The translations under genes were made by a program, and so were the position numbers. A stretch of DNA of 64,000 bases, taken from contig JAMXBD010000963.1 of NCBI GenBank assembly GCA_024138025.1, positions 1 to 64,000 of the forward strand, written 5' to 3'. This document shows positions 11,769-24,998 of the stretch, piece after piece. Numbering within the stretch: position 1 is the first letter of the stretch; each line of letters begins with the position of its first letter. The notes beneath the pieces were generated by a model. That model saw only the letters and a program-made list of their open reading frames with translations, made no database searches and was not told the DNA's origin. This DNA is from Combretum micranthum (lineage: Eukaryota > Streptophyta > Magnoliopsida > Myrtales > Combretaceae).

Positions 11769-14700
11769 ATGAAAGGACCCCTAGATGCAAATGAAAGCTC
11801 TTATCAGCTACCTTCCAGAGCTACTCACTTAGGTTTTCCAACATTTTCTGGTGAGGACTTGAAATCTTGGTTAATTAAAGTAGAGCATTTCTGCGAAGTA
11901 GATGATACTCCGTGCCATCTAAGGGTTAAAATTGTTGCTATGCATTTAGAAGATTTAGTATTGCATTGGTATCATTCCTTCGTTCAAAACTGGGTTTCTC
12001 CTACTCCTATTAGTTAGGAAGAGTTTGTGTTGGGGTTGTAACATAGATTCAGTACTAGAACCTTTGATGACCCCATGGCTGCACTTAAGGAATTAGTACA
12101 ACAAGGTATATTAGAGGAGTATTGGGTCGAATTTAAGTATTTGACAACCTTAGTGCATTTACCCGAAACCCACAAAAAATAAGTTGCTTCCTAAGTGGTC
12201 TTAACTCGAAATTCAATACCTAGTTCGTATGTTCCAACCCCAATCCTTACAACATGCCTACACACTTGCCAAACTACAAGAAACCATACTGATTGCTACC
12301 AATTCCCATACAGAGCACCCAAAATCGACCATCTTGGCAACACATAGAATAGCCCCTTCTCAACACAAAAAACATACCTTACCCATACCTACACAAACAC
12401 TTAACCACCCAATTAGACCCACACAGCCTAAATCACAAATGACTACCCAGATATACACCAAACCCACTTCAAGTCACATAACCAGACATTTCACACCAGA
12501 GGAATTATATGAGAAACGAAAAATCACTAATGCTTCTGGTGTGATGAAACTTTTGCACTAGGTCATCGTTGCAAGAATAGACCCTTTAAAATGTTGGTAG
12601 TCGACGAAGAGGGTAGAGAACTAGATGGAATGGAAAATTATAATGACACTCCGACACTAAAAGAAGAATTATCCTAGTTAACATTAAATACTGTTAATCA
12701 AGCCTAAGAACTAGAGATGATGAGATTTCATGCTCTTTACAAAAGGAAGAAGTTGGGAGTCTTTGTTGACTATGGTAGTTCTCTTAATTTTATGGATGAA
12801 GGAATATCAAAACAGCTGGGATGTTCAGTGGACAGTACCAAATCCATCAAGGTAATGTTAACAGATGGTAGTCCTATCTATACAAGGGGTTATGTGCCAC
12901 AACTAAGTCTGTTGATGCAGGGCAATACATTTGAGATAGACTGTTATATATTACCATTGGATGGAGAAGATGTTGTACTTGGAATTCCATGGTTGGAGCA
13001 GTTGGGGAACATCATTTGGAATTTCAAAGAGGTCACCATGGAGCCTACTCACAATGGTAAGCCATATAAGTTGTTAGGGATTAAGGAATCCTTAAGAAAC
13101 ATTGATGGGAAACATTTAACTAAGCTGGTTATGGAACAAAAACCCAGAATTGACATCCAATGCTGGATGGTGATGGGCCAACAGGTTAGTGGTGAGAAGG
13201 ACAAATTGAGAAGGATAACTTCGATCCTATTGGATGACATTGAAGATTTCAGTGATCTCTTTGAGGAACCACATTCCTTACCACCACAAAGAGAGCATGA
13301 ACATCACATTTATTTACAGGATGGAGCTCATCCAATTAACTTGCGACCTTATAGACATTCTGCAGCTCAAAAGAATGCATTAGAGACCATGGTTAAAGAG
13401 TTGCTAGAGTAAGGCATGATACGCCCCAGCCATAGTCACTTCTCATCTCCTGTGGTGTTAATAAGGAAGAAGGATAATATGTGGAGAATATGCGTTGACT
13501 ACCGTGAGCTCAATAAGCTCACTATCAAAGACAGGTATCCTATTCCACTAATCGATGATTTGTTTGATGAATTATATTAGGCGTGTTATTTCAGTAAGCT
13601 TGATCTACGATCAGGATACCATCAAATCTTGATGGATCCTAAGGACATTTATAAGACAGCCTTCAAAACGCATGAAGGACACTACGGGTTTGTAGTTATG
13701 CCTTTCGGCTTAACTAATGCTCCTTATACATTTCGAAGTTTGATGAATGATCTGTTTAGGGAGCATTTGAGAAAATTCATATTGGCTCCTTCGATGATAT
13801 TTTGATCTATGGACAAAATTTGGATGAACATGTCCAACACTTGAGAACTGCTATGCAAATTCTGAGAAGAGAGAAATCGTTGTTGAAGAAAAGTAAATGT
13901 GAGTTCGAGGTAACCCATATAGAGTACTTGGGGCACATTATTTCAAAACATGGGGTCACTATTGATCCTAAGAAGGTTGAAATCGTACATAAGTGGCCTA
14001 ACTTACCAATGTCAGATAACTTCAGGGGATTCTTAAGACTTGCTAGATAGTACCAAAGGTTCATTCAAGGCTATAGATCCATTACTAAGCCACTCACACA
14101 ATTACTGAAGAAGAATGCATTCGCATGGGATGGTAAGGCCGACGAGGCATTTGAGTTATGATGAAATGCTAACCAGAGCACCGATTTTAAGGTTACCTGA
14201 TTTCTCTAAACCATTTGTAATTGAAATCGATGCCTATAATGAAGGCATTGGCATTGTTTTGATGCAAGAACAACATCCTATTGCTTTCTTGAGTAGAGCA
14301 TTAGGGAAAGAAAGGGGGGTATCCATTTACGAGAAGGAAATGATGGCTATAGTTCAAGCTGTTGATAAGTGGAGACATTATTTGATGGCAAGACACTTCA
14401 TTATTAAAAACAGATCACTAAAGTTTGAAAATTTTTTTGGAACAACACATAACCACTAATAGCCAGCAAAAGTGGTTGAAAAGCTACTTAGCTTGGATTA
14501 TGAGATACAATACAAAAGTGGCCAGACCAATGAGGTCACTGACACTATTTCTTGTGCAGGATTTGCACATTTGAAGACGATGGTCCATACTATTAATGTA
14601 TCCTAAGAAATTCTAGATGAAGTTAAAGCTAGTGTCATGGTTGATAGTTGTTATCAAACTATCTACCACCAAATAGGCAAAGGAGCATTGGTGAAGAATT

Positions 14701-15990
14701 TTTCTATTGAGGATGATCTGTTAAGGAAGAAGGGTAGACTGGTTATAAGAGCGGGAAAAGAATTGAGACAGAAATTGATATCTCTATATCATGATGGGGT
14801 GCTAGGAGGTCATTCGGGTGCTTAAACCACACATAAGAAACTACTCACAGTTTTTAGCTGGTCAGGAATGGAAATAGATGCTAGACAATATGTGAGAGAG
14901 TGTGATATCTGTCAGCGACATAAGTACGAGAAGGTAGCTCAACCCGGACTATTGCAACCCTTGCCCATACCTAAAGGATGTTGGATGGATATCACCATGG
15001 ATTTTATTGAAGAACTACCAACATCACATGGCAAAAATGTGATTATGGTAGTTGTAAACAGGTTTAGTAAGTATGCTCATTTCATAGGGTTGACACACCC
15101 CTACACAACACCACAAATAACCAAATTGTTCCTAGAAATGTGTTCAAACTACACAGGCTGCCTAATTCCATTGTAAGTAACAGAGACCCAATTTTAATTA
15201 GTCACTTTTGGAATGAATTTTTTAAGCTACAAGGGGTCAAATTGTGATTATCTTCTGCCTATTACCCACAAATCGACGAGTAGACAAAAGCTGTGAATAA
15301 ATGTCTAGAAACATACCTACGTTGTGTTTCCAGTGAAAACCCTAAAAGGTGGAGTGATTACTTGGCTCTATCAGAGTGGTGGTACAATATGAATTACCAC
15401 TCATGATATAAAACAACACCGTTTGAAGTGTTGTATGGGAATCCTCCACCCTTGCATTTGCCTTATGTCTCAGGAGATTCGAGGAATCAAATGGTTGATC
15501 GTATGTCAATAGATAGGGAAAAGGCTCTCAAGACACTAAAGTATCATGTACAATGAGCCCAAGAGAGAATGAAACAATTGGTTGATCGGAAAGAAGTGAA
15601 AGGGTTTTTGCAATTGAAGATTAGGTATGGTTAAACTATAACCCTATCGGCAACACAGTCTCAAGCAACACAAAATTAACAAGCTTAGCCTAAAATACTT
15701 TGGACCATATAAAATCATAGACAAAATTGGTGAAGTAGCATATCACTTGGAATTACGTTCAGATGCAACCATCCACCCTACTTTCCATGTTTGCCAACTT
15801 AAGCGTTACATTCCACGCCTGTCAAAGCACCACCGATCTATCAAATCTTCAAGATCTGGACACTTAGGAATCAAGATTTATACTCGAACGTAGAATCATC
15901 AAGAGAGGACCTGCAGCAGACACACAAGTGTTAATAAAATGGAAGGAAAGATCGGAAAGTGAAGCTACATGAGAGTTATACTTGGACTTA
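11769..15990 (+). pseudogene. Gypsy gag-pol polyprotein remnant
   Basis: Gag-like sequence (11769-12180) includes LGFPTFSGEDLKSWLIKVEHFC, typical of the retrotransposon gag domain. An aspartic protease lies at about 12717-13020, with VDYGSSLNFMDEG in place of the usual D-S/T-G triad and a later VLGIPWLEQLG. Reverse transcriptase follows (13290-14060): [43 protein letters not shown], then FDDILIYG in a shifted frame near 13790 and EYLGHIIS. RNase H (14160-14400) has FVIEIDAYNEGIG and YEKEMMAIVQAVDKWRHYL. Integrase (14750-15180) has GVLGGHSGA, CDICQRHK and WMDITMDFIEELP. A chromodomain-like tail near 15930-15990 shows LIKWKE. In-frame stops occur, for example after ELLE (13410-13412) and after DELY (near 13578), with frameshifts near 13780 and 14130. 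Confidence 0.9.
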
Positions 15991-16045
15991 ACCTTAAGAT
16001 TCAAATATCAACCCTTGTGGACAAGGGTTCTTGAAGGGGGGAAGA

Positions 16046-16554
16046 TGTCGTGAGGCAGATGGTGAAATAACAAGCTAGGTTAGGGTTTAGGAAGAAGACA
16101 GTGGACAAAATAGAAAATAAGGAGTCTTTGACTTGTGTTGAGTGTGAAACCGTAGAGGGAATAGAACATGTGTTGATCGGGGCAAGACAAGCAAGACTAA
16201 ATGAATAGTGGAATTAGTGAAAGAGCTGAACAAGCCTAGTGGGGAGAGTCCATATTGTGCTCGGCCTTGGGCTAGACCATAATTCATGACTCAATAAATA
16301 TAGTAATAGTAGCATACGAAAATAACAAAGTAGTTAGTAATATAGCTATAGCTAAATAGATTTTACCACCTGTAAATATAATCACATGGGGGAATATTAT
16401 TGTAACTACTTTATGGTCATTGCACCTATATTTTACAATGTAATGACCCATAAAAATCAATGAAAAATATAAACATTAGTGCCCAAATGTATGTACTCTT
16501 TGTATTCCATGTTTAATGTGTCTAAATTAAGAAATTAGTATATAGACCACTCCA
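16046..16554 (+). repeat. 3' LTR of the gypsy element
   Basis: Starts TGTCGTGAGGCAGATGG directly after the polypurine tract and ends CCACTCCA before the AGATT duplication. Nearly colinear with the 5' LTR. Confidence 0.9.
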
Positions 16555-16559
16555 AGATT

Positions 16560-19037
16560 ATTATTCCTCCAAAATTACCACATAACTACAATAATCCAAG
16601 CATGTTTGTGCATATTTTCATATGTGGTTTTAGTTCAATAAAAAGCAAACAAGAGTAAATTCATGTTCATTGAAGAAAGGGTGAACTCTCACCCACACTC
16701 TACTCAACTTGCTTTGTATCTATAAGCAACAACGCTTTAATTATACATTTAGCTCACTAGAATGGAATAAGCCTAGAAAAGAATAACAATTTCTTATTTT
16801 ATAGTTGAGGTATTTTCGAAACAAAATATACTTTTTTTAAGAATATTCATTATTTCAATAAAGGGAAGGAATGAAACTTTCTTATCCATTTCGTATTATA
16901 CGAAATAGATATACTTTTGATATAATCTTTTGCAAACCAAACAAAATAATAGATATTCCGTGGTAATAAAATTGGAATACTAATTTTATTCCATTAAACC
17001 AAACATAATGTAAGTGTCTTACTTAAAAATACAATCAAGGTAGGTTTTGGATAGACTATATAAGACTCAAACCCGTCCTGGTTTTCTTCATCATAAGGTT
17101 CCTCAAACTCGATTTGCAACTCTATGATTTTTTTCAATGCCCAAACCCACCCCTATAGGCTTTTAATCCTAACCCGTTCTGCCGACTAACCCATTTAATT
17201 AATGATGATTTTAAAATAATTAATGATAATTTTAAAATAATTGTTACGTAGGCTTTTATAGACCTATCAATCTTCAACACATAAAGAAACTGCAAAAATA
17301 TAAAAGGAAACTGATAAAAAAATGGAAACAAAATTTATGTTCCCAAAAGATCAGGTACACTAGGATTTCTGACAGCCATATATGGTACACCCATCTCTTC
17401 TACGTAAAAGGTTTTGGTTTTTTCTCTGTACTTGTTCGTCCTCGTCCATGCCAGTTGAGCTCTTTCACTGTTCGTGATGCCACAGAAGGACTTTGTATTC
17501 TTATTACTATGTTATCTTTATGTTTGTTAACTTAAGAGACACTAGAGCAGTTGAGTCAGTGTTGAGCAAACGTAGACCTATAACAAAATATAATGCAAAG
17601 ACTAATTAAAAAAGCAGTATTCACTTTCGCCAATAAAATTTAATTCATGCGAAACAAAACTAACTTTTCAATCAAATTTCCATGAGATCTAATTAAAAAT
17701 AAAATAAAATAAAATAAAGAAGCCATCTCTCTCTTTCTGCGTCAATCAAATTTGGTGAACTTTTGGTAGGAAAAGCTGAACAACCCTAGGTCGAATAATT
17801 GCCACATGTAAGACTTGTCCCCGTTGGTTTAGTTCGTCATGTTACACTTTCGTTTTGATTAAATAAGCTTCAGAACCTGAAAATCCTTCGTCTCTGGTAG
17901 TTTTGGTTCCGTACCAGGACCATGGTTTTAAAACCACATTATCTAAAGAGCCAAATTATAAAATACAGTCAAAGTAAAGACCTAAGGGTTTCAAGTTTAA
18001 GAGCTTTTACAGTTTCATCAACCATCCAATCAATTATCTAACTCTTAAAATAAATATAATAATTAAAATATTAACTATTTTAATTATACAATTACAGTTG
18101 AATGAAGTATGAGTCGTTCAATAATAATGGAAACATAAAATTTTTCAAAACTTTAAAAATACTTAGTTTGACCAATTATCAACAAAGCCCATAAGACTGT
18201 ACGCACGAAAGGTTCAAACTATCCATGCAAGATACTTTACAAACTACTAAGGGCCAAGAGCATCAGGCAACTAGAATTGAGCAAATGTAGACCTTACCTT
18301 GAGCTTGCAGTCGTCGCTAGTACCCGAGTGAAGAGAGGCTGGAGTGAACTCAGGTGAGCATGGGCTGTGATGGCGAGTAGTGGTGGAGACAAAACGATAG
18401 TGAGTCTAGTGACATAGCAATGAGACATAAGTGATGAGTCACCACTGGTGATGGAGAGCGAGTAGTGACCAAGTGGTGTTAGTGAATCGAGTGTGTGATG
18501 AGCGATGGACTAGGACTAGCGGTGGTGGCTTTGAAAATGAAAAGGGGTGGCAGCTTAGAAAATATAAAGGAGTAAGGACTTGGAGCTGTTGATATATTAG
18601 GGACTAACTTAAGGGTTACTCTTGGGTGAAGTCTTACTTGGGACAAAATATATTAATCTAGCATATTTTTTTATTCGGAATAAAGGATAAATAAGTTAGA
18701 CATAGCAATTTTTACGTGGAGAACAAAATACACTACTTGAGATGCTTTAACTCGTCCACAAGTTGCCTTGAAACAAAAAAGAGCAACTTGAGCTAAGAAT
18801 TTCCATTGACTTAGGGTTTGTTTTGAAATTTAAAATTCTTTTTTCTTTTATCATTATTTTATTATATTATACATAATTTAGCAGGTCCATATTACACATC
18901 AAGTCTTTTTTATGTCCCAAAACCTTATAGAATCGAAGTTTTATTTACCAAACCTGATCCGTAACTCTATAGAGTTAGGCCGTGTTGGATCATTAGTGGA
19001 TCGAATAGGTCGAGTATCCTATAATGATTTAACCTGG
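16560..19037. other. Intergenic sequence between gypsy element and LINE
   Basis: No coding region is supported. The region 16780-17010 (AAACCAAACAAAATAAT and similar) and 17025-17158 (ACCCACCCC end) look like worn MITE fragments without definable ends. The block 18290-18560 is G-rich with repeated GTGGTG/GAGTAGTG on plus and no usable frame. Otherwise nothing is recognised. Confidence 0.5.
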
Positions 19038-19449
19038 CTACACTCCTAATCTTTTTTTTTTTTTTTTTTTTTGCCCTTCAAGAGACTTTATAAATTCAAT
19101 TGATCAAATACAACAAAGAGTTCATCCAGAATGTTATCATCCAAAGAGCAACCAACCCCTTCTAACAAAATCAACCTCAACAGGCTAGGAATAACAAAAC
19201 ACTAATCCTTGGGGCATAGCCTAAGTCTATATGATAAGCAATCTAATCAGTTGCCCTTTTTGCTTGTCTGTGAACCCATTCAAAGCAAGCACATCTAAAA
19301 CTAGATAAAAGCAAATTAATCTCATGAATATGAACAAAAAGATGCTAGGGTGGATTAGTTGTGGAGCAAACCGCCATGTACACCACTAAACTATCAATTT
19401 CAAAAATGATGCTTTCCCATTTCCTCCAAGCTGCATATTTTACAATTGC

Positions 19450-22400
19450 ATGAAGGGCAATTCCTTCCACTTCCTTAGGAGAGTTGGCGTTACAAAGGTT
19501 AGCTCCTCTGCCACACACCCTTCCTTGATCACTTCTTGCAATGAATGCTATCGTACCTTCATTTGTTCAAGAATAAAAGGAAGCATCTTAGTTCATTTTA
19601 ATAAAATTGCAAGGCAGAGCGAGCCATTTAATACTGGTAGAAGAATAAGTATCTACTGTAGGCTCCCTAGTACTCATCTCCCCAACCTCTTGATTTTAAT
19701 GCCAAGAAGACCTCAACTCTGGAGAAGAGGTATTGAATGGTTGGGCTTATTCCACAACATCCATCACCTGCTAGGAAGAAGAAGAGCAGTCTGCAGAAAT
19801 AGCTTTGTTAAGATCAATTCTACCTCTACTAAAGCTCTTTTTGCTGATTCTATAACTGCAAACACATTTATTTTCTTCCAGTTGAAAACACCATTGCATT
19901 TCTCTTTCCAAATGATCCATGATAGAGTACAAAGTTTGGCAAAAAGGATTAAGGATTCCTGTTTATTAAGACATTCCTTATCCACACAATTTTTCAACCA
20001 CACATCCAATCGTGTTACTCTATTAGCATCAATTCTTAAACCCAGGGCAACAAACTAAATCCCTATTGTCCATTCACAGCATAAAAGTAAATGTTCAATT
20101 GTTTCCTCCTCTTCACAAAAATAACAGCAATTAGATCTAAACACATGGTGCCTCATAATGTTACTTTGGGTAGGAATAGCATTATTGAGAGCCCTCCAAA
20201 TAAAGTGTTTGACTTTAGGTAAACAAGGACAATGCCAAACTAAATTCCAAGTCTCTTTAGTTACTTGATGAGAGGAGGACGCACCTAAAATTTCTTGAAA
20301 GTTGGAGCATTAAATGAAATTATATGCTGATCGAACAGAGAAAATGCCCGACTTTTCACGGGGCCAAATGAGACGATCTTTAATATTTGCAATTGCTAGT
20401 AGAATGCGATAAATTGCCTTCATAGAATCCTCAGTAAACCACCATCTTAAAGCATGAATGTCCCAAGCATGTAGATCTTCATCAATCAAATCTGCTACCA
20501 AAGGTCTTGATTGTATGTGTTGCCTCTTAAAGCTGGTAACTTTCCTTCTAACTCTGGAACCCACTTGTCTTGAGTTGCTTTTATGGATTTCCATTTCCAA
20601 CCTGCCACATAACTTCTTTGACTAGCATTTCTTTGCCATGCAAAAGACTTGCCGAACCCCAGAGTCTTTAGATCCTCTTGTAGCCCGCAAGAAACGAGAG
20701 CAGAGAAAATAGATACCTTTTAGGACTCTCACCCATAAAGCATTTGGATTTTGAGTAACTGTCCATGCTAACTTGGTTAATAAAGAAAAATTATAATCCA
20801 CCAAGTCTTTGAATTTAAGCCCGCCTCTAGATTTGGGATATGTTAGTTTCTCTCACTTTGCTAGTGTTTTTTCCTTTCCTCCTCAATTTGACCCCACTAA
20901 TAGTTGGAAATCATCGAGTTTGCTTCTTTGCACCACTTTGTTGGAATTTCAAACAGTTCATGGAGTACATAGGAATGGCCCCAGCTAATGCTTTGATAAG
21001 GATTTCCTTACCTGCGTTAGACAAAAGACATCTCTTCCAACTTTTAAGTTTAAATCTTATCTTATCTTTGCAAATCTTAGTGCTTCGGATTTTTTTCTGC
21101 CCTAAAAATTTGGTAACCTGAGATATTGACCTGGATTCATTGTGGCGAGAATCCCAATATCTTCATAGGTTTCCTTTATACTCATAGGTTGGGCGTCCTT
21201 ACCGAACAAAATGCTTGACTTTTGATAATTTAGCTTTTGACCTGAAGCATTTCAATAAACTTAAATAACTTCCTTCAGCACTTGATATTTTTAGGATTGG
21301 CTTCAACAAAGAAAAGAGAATCGTTAGCGAATAGTATATGTGAAATTACGGGGCATGCTCTCTTCATTCTCATTCCTTTCAGATGGTTATCCACAATTGC
21401 ATTTTCTATGTTACGAGATAGAACATCAACTACTAAAATAAACAAATAAGGTCATAAAGGGTCTCCCTACCTAAGACCTCTTATGGGAATAATATGGCCA
21501 GCGTTTTTACCATTTACCCTGACACTAAAAGTTACTGAGGTTATACAAGCCATAACCCAACTAATCCAGGAATCATAGAAACCAAGCCTAATCATAACTG
21601 CCTGAAGGAAATCCCACTCCACCCCATCATATGCTTTGTTCATATCAACTTTTAGACCACTAGGCTTTCTTGGATGGTTGCTTGGTTCTCAAAAAGTGGA
21701 AAGCTTCATGGGCAACAATGATATTATCATGAATGACTCGCCCAGACACAAAGGTGCTTTGTCATTCAGAGATGATGCTATTTAGGAAAGGTTTCAAACG
21801 ATTGACCAAGACATGAGAAATAATTTTGAAGAGAAATTAAAGGCTAATGGGTGGAAGTGACTTACCTCCTGAGGAGAGGCAACTTTTGATAAGAATGATT
21901 TCCGCGAAATTAGCATGAGGGCAGAGAGTACCTGTGTTGAAGAATGCCTTCACCGTGTCTATGACATTCTTGCCCACTATATTCCAATAGCGCTGGTAGA
22001 AAGTGCTTGGAAATCCGTCTGGACTAAGAGCTTTGAGCGCACCAAACTGAAAGACGCCACCTTGATCTCTTCCTCACAAACTTCCTTCCCTAAGCATTCA
22101 TTCATTTCACTGGAAATCACAAGGTTAATCAAATCTAACACATTCCCTCAATAGCGTTCACCATCTGTCTTGAATAAATCTGAGTAAAAAATATGAAATA
22201 AATTCATGATCTTATCTTCATCCTTTAGCTACCTACCATCTGGGTCTTTTAACCGAAGAATTTTGTTTCTTTATCGTCTCATCAAAGTGGTCTGATGAAA
22301 TAATTTTGTGTTCTTGTCACCTTCTTTCAGCCAACTAATTCTTGAGCATTGGTGCTAATATATTTTCTCTCTTCCACAAAACACTTAATTTCTCCATAGC

Positions 22401-23378
22401 TGTCTCCACTATATCATCCATATTGCTACCTTTATGCTAATCTTCATTAACTCATTTTGAACCCTCTTTATTTCATGCATGGTATTAGGAAAAGCTACCC
22501 TGCTCTATTCTTTAAGTTTGAATTTACATCCTTTAGCCTGAAGCCAATAGGATTAGGATGACTTACAGTGGAGCAGTGGACCAAGCCTTTTTTATTATAT
22601 CCTCACAACTTTTGGATGTGGTCCACATGTTCTCAAAATGAAATCTTTTCTTTCCTTTTCTATCCGAGTAGCAAGTATCTACAATTAAAACAGCATGATC
22701 AAAGCCTACCAATTCACTATGTAGCACAATAGTTTGGGATATAGTTGAAGCCATTCTTGGGAAGCTAAAGCTCTTCAATTCTTTCCAACACCCTTTCATT
22801 ACCTTATCTTTTGTTAGACCATGTATACCACAGACCTTGGAAGCCAAGATCATTCAAATTAGCATTCATGACCATAGATCCAAATCTCTCCATGAGCCTT
22901 GCACATTTAACTTGGCCCCCTTTTTCTCATGATTGAACAGGATGTCATTGAAGTCCCCAATACATAACCAAGGACCATTTGTGTTTGTCGCAAGAATTTC
23001 CTACTCTTGCCACAAATTATGTCTTCTACTTAAGTGTGGATCTGGATATAGATCCATGAAATGTGCGAGAAGAGAGATCCATCTTTCTGGTATATCGAAG
23101 ACCTTATGTGATTTTTATTACAATTATGAACAACAATCTGGACATCTTCCGTCCACTAAAGAGCCAAACCCCCTGAATAATCCGATAGGAGGAACATAAA
23201 ACTCAAAAGCAAAGTGCAACCTTCTTCGAATCTTAAAAAGCTTCCTTATGTTATTCTTTGTTTCCATCAAGAAGACCATGCAAAGGATTGTGTCTACGAA
23301 TGAGTCCCTTAAGTGTTCAATTGTCAAGGTGGACCCATGCCTTGACAGTTCCAACTTATGGCAATCATGGCTCCCGTG
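19450..23378 (-). pseudogene. LINE ORF2 remnant: endonuclease, reverse transcriptase, C-terminal domain
   Basis: Minus strand, 5' to 3'. The start is near 23368 with MIAISWNCQGMG, the conserved N-end of plant L1 endonucleases, then LTIEHLRDSF and VFLMETKNN. The endonuclease continues to about 22560. Reverse transcriptase covers about 22450-21100: RGLR-GDPL (CAG to TAG stop) and PYLFILVVDVLSRNIENAIV near 21440, then HILFANDSLFFVEA near 21300-21340. The catalytic FADD motif reads FAND, with the first Asp replaced. The C-terminal part includes LLTKLAWTVTQNPNALWVRV (about 20700-20790), a zf-RVT approach region DRLIWPREKSGIFSVRSAY (about 20320-20375) and SWIIWKEKCNGVFN (about 19880-19925). Several frame changes separate these blocks. 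Confidence 0.88.
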
Positions 23379-24127
23379 TGGCTGATTTTGGCCAGCACCA
23401 CAGCCATCAGTCAAGTTTTGTTGGTAGTTAATTGAATCATTAACTAGAGAACCTATCAGCAAATGTGTTTCCTAGATGGAAGATGAATTCATCTTCAACT
23501 TAAGCCTATCTTCCTTGGTTTCCTTCCTCTTTTAGCTGGAAGATTTTTTCTTGGAGGGGAAATCTTTGCTTGGTATGCATCAAATTTTAGCTTTTTGGAA
23601 GGATCAATGGAGAATCTTCAGTAGGCCTCTTGATAGCTAAGGTTGACAAGGCTGGTATGAGTTGTGTTGAGGAGGGTTAGGCAAGGGTTTAGGGGGTAGG
23701 TGTATGGGGTGGTGAATTAGGAAATTCAACGAAGTAAATACTTGGTTGGGTTGGTTTTGGTGAGGAAGTGATGGACTAAGATGAGGAAGAGTTAGGGTTA
23801 TGAGATAGAGATAGAGAGTCTGGTTTGCTAGAAACTAGAGCACTCTGTAGGCAAGGAGATGGGGATTTCACTAGCTAGTGACCTCATTGTCTTCCTAGAT
23901 GTTAACAGGAATAGTTGGTGTGCAAGAGTTTAGAGGGTAGCTAAAGGTCCATGATTGGTTTCTGGATGTGTTTGATAAGTGGAATGAGGAGGTGTTTAGG
24001 TGTGTTGGAAGAGATTGTTAGCATTGAGGTGGGGATATATAAGGGCTGTGGTGATTCATTTTTACTTGGAAGGCAGGGGGAGGATGCTCCTGTGAATTGC
24101 CCTTAAGGCCATTAGGATACACTAGCT

Positions 24128-24998
24128 TCATAGTGGTAGGATTGGATTCGTGGAGGCGGCCTCCATGGATGAAGTTTGTTGCTGGTGAAGAATAGTGGGA
24201 GATCCATCTCCTTCAAAGAAGGATCGGATTGCAGGTGCTCTTAACCTTGTACCATAATTCTGATTAACATTCTCTTCATTGCAAATTGTGGTGGAATGAC
24301 CAAATTTACTGCATTTAAAACAAACATCGGGTAGCTTGTCATATTTAAAATGAACCCAACACCTCTCCATCTTGTTTCTACTCACCCAGAGCCCATAGTC
24401 TTCAAAGGTTGGGTCCAATCTATATTGACTCTGACTAAGATAACCACGGGTTGATCCACCTTTTAGATTAGCTGGTTCATTTTCCAAAATCTCTTCAACA
24501 TAGGCTCTAATTTTCAACGCATTACTATCTGTCATCTGATCAAGCTTTAGACCATGGATTTGAACCCATATTGCACACTTCAATAGATCCATGTCTTCCA
24601 AATTTTGATGCGAGTCCCAAACATTCAAAACCAAAAGTTTCCCCTGAAAGCGCAAGGACCATCTTTAGTGACTTTCTACATCTGGCCTCTACCATTGAAA
24701 CTACAAACAAAAATATTTGGCTTGGATGCTATTATCTCACAATGCCCATATGGTCTCTAAATTTTCTTTAGAATCGATGATATTGTTGCTTTATTCTCAA
24801 CTCTATCAGGGACTACTTTACATACCATGATTGCTCTGTTTGTGGAGAGATCGGCTTCTTGAGTCTCCAAATCAAGAGCCGAAGGCCAAGTTCCATCAGC
24901 GCTACTGGCATTTCGTGTGCAAGAGTAGGGTCTACCATAGTCTTGTATCTGAAAGAAACTAAACTAATGAGCTGAAAAGGACAGAGGGAACAAAACAA
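24128..24998 (-). pseudogene. LINE ORF1 remnant (DUF4283-type, CCHC knuckle)
   Basis: Minus strand. The segment 24655-24128 has GKLLVLNVWDSHQ, CAIWVQIHGL, RGYLSQSQYRLDP and WVHFKYDKLPDVCFKCSKFG, ending in a zinc knuckle C-X2-C-X4-H-X4-C (CFKCSKFGHSTTIC). This is the usual gag-like ORF1 of plant L1 elements, an RNA-binding protein of the retrotransposition particle. The upstream part to about 24998 is frameshifted. A Pro/Ser-rich C-terminal tail follows down to the ORF2 start. Confidence 0.85.

Larger units (their letters stand above)
10992..16554 (+). mobile_element. Ty3/gypsy chromovirus LTR retrotransposon, complete but mutated
   Basis: The element is fully bounded: a 5-bp target duplication AGATT lies at 10987-10991 and 16555-16559, with LTRs at 10992-11481 and 16046-16554. 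A tRNA-iMet primer site (TGGTATCAGAGC, 11484-11495) sits 2 bp after the 5' LTR, and a polypurine tract (GAAGGGGGGAAGA) directly before the 3' LTR. The internal region has gag, protease, reverse transcriptase, RNase H, integrase and a C-terminal chromodomain-like stretch in gypsy order, so it belongs to the chromovirus group. Several stops and frameshifts make it non-autonomous. By eye the LTRs differ at roughly one base in ten, which suggests a fairly old insertion. Confidence 0.93.

Noticed and set aside
18290..18560. G-rich block as a coding exon
   Set aside because: No open frame of useful length on either strand and no known motif.
19450..20058. 202-codon open frame on plus
   Set aside because: It lies antisense to the LINE ORF2 C-terminal region, which reads as recognisable LINE protein on minus.
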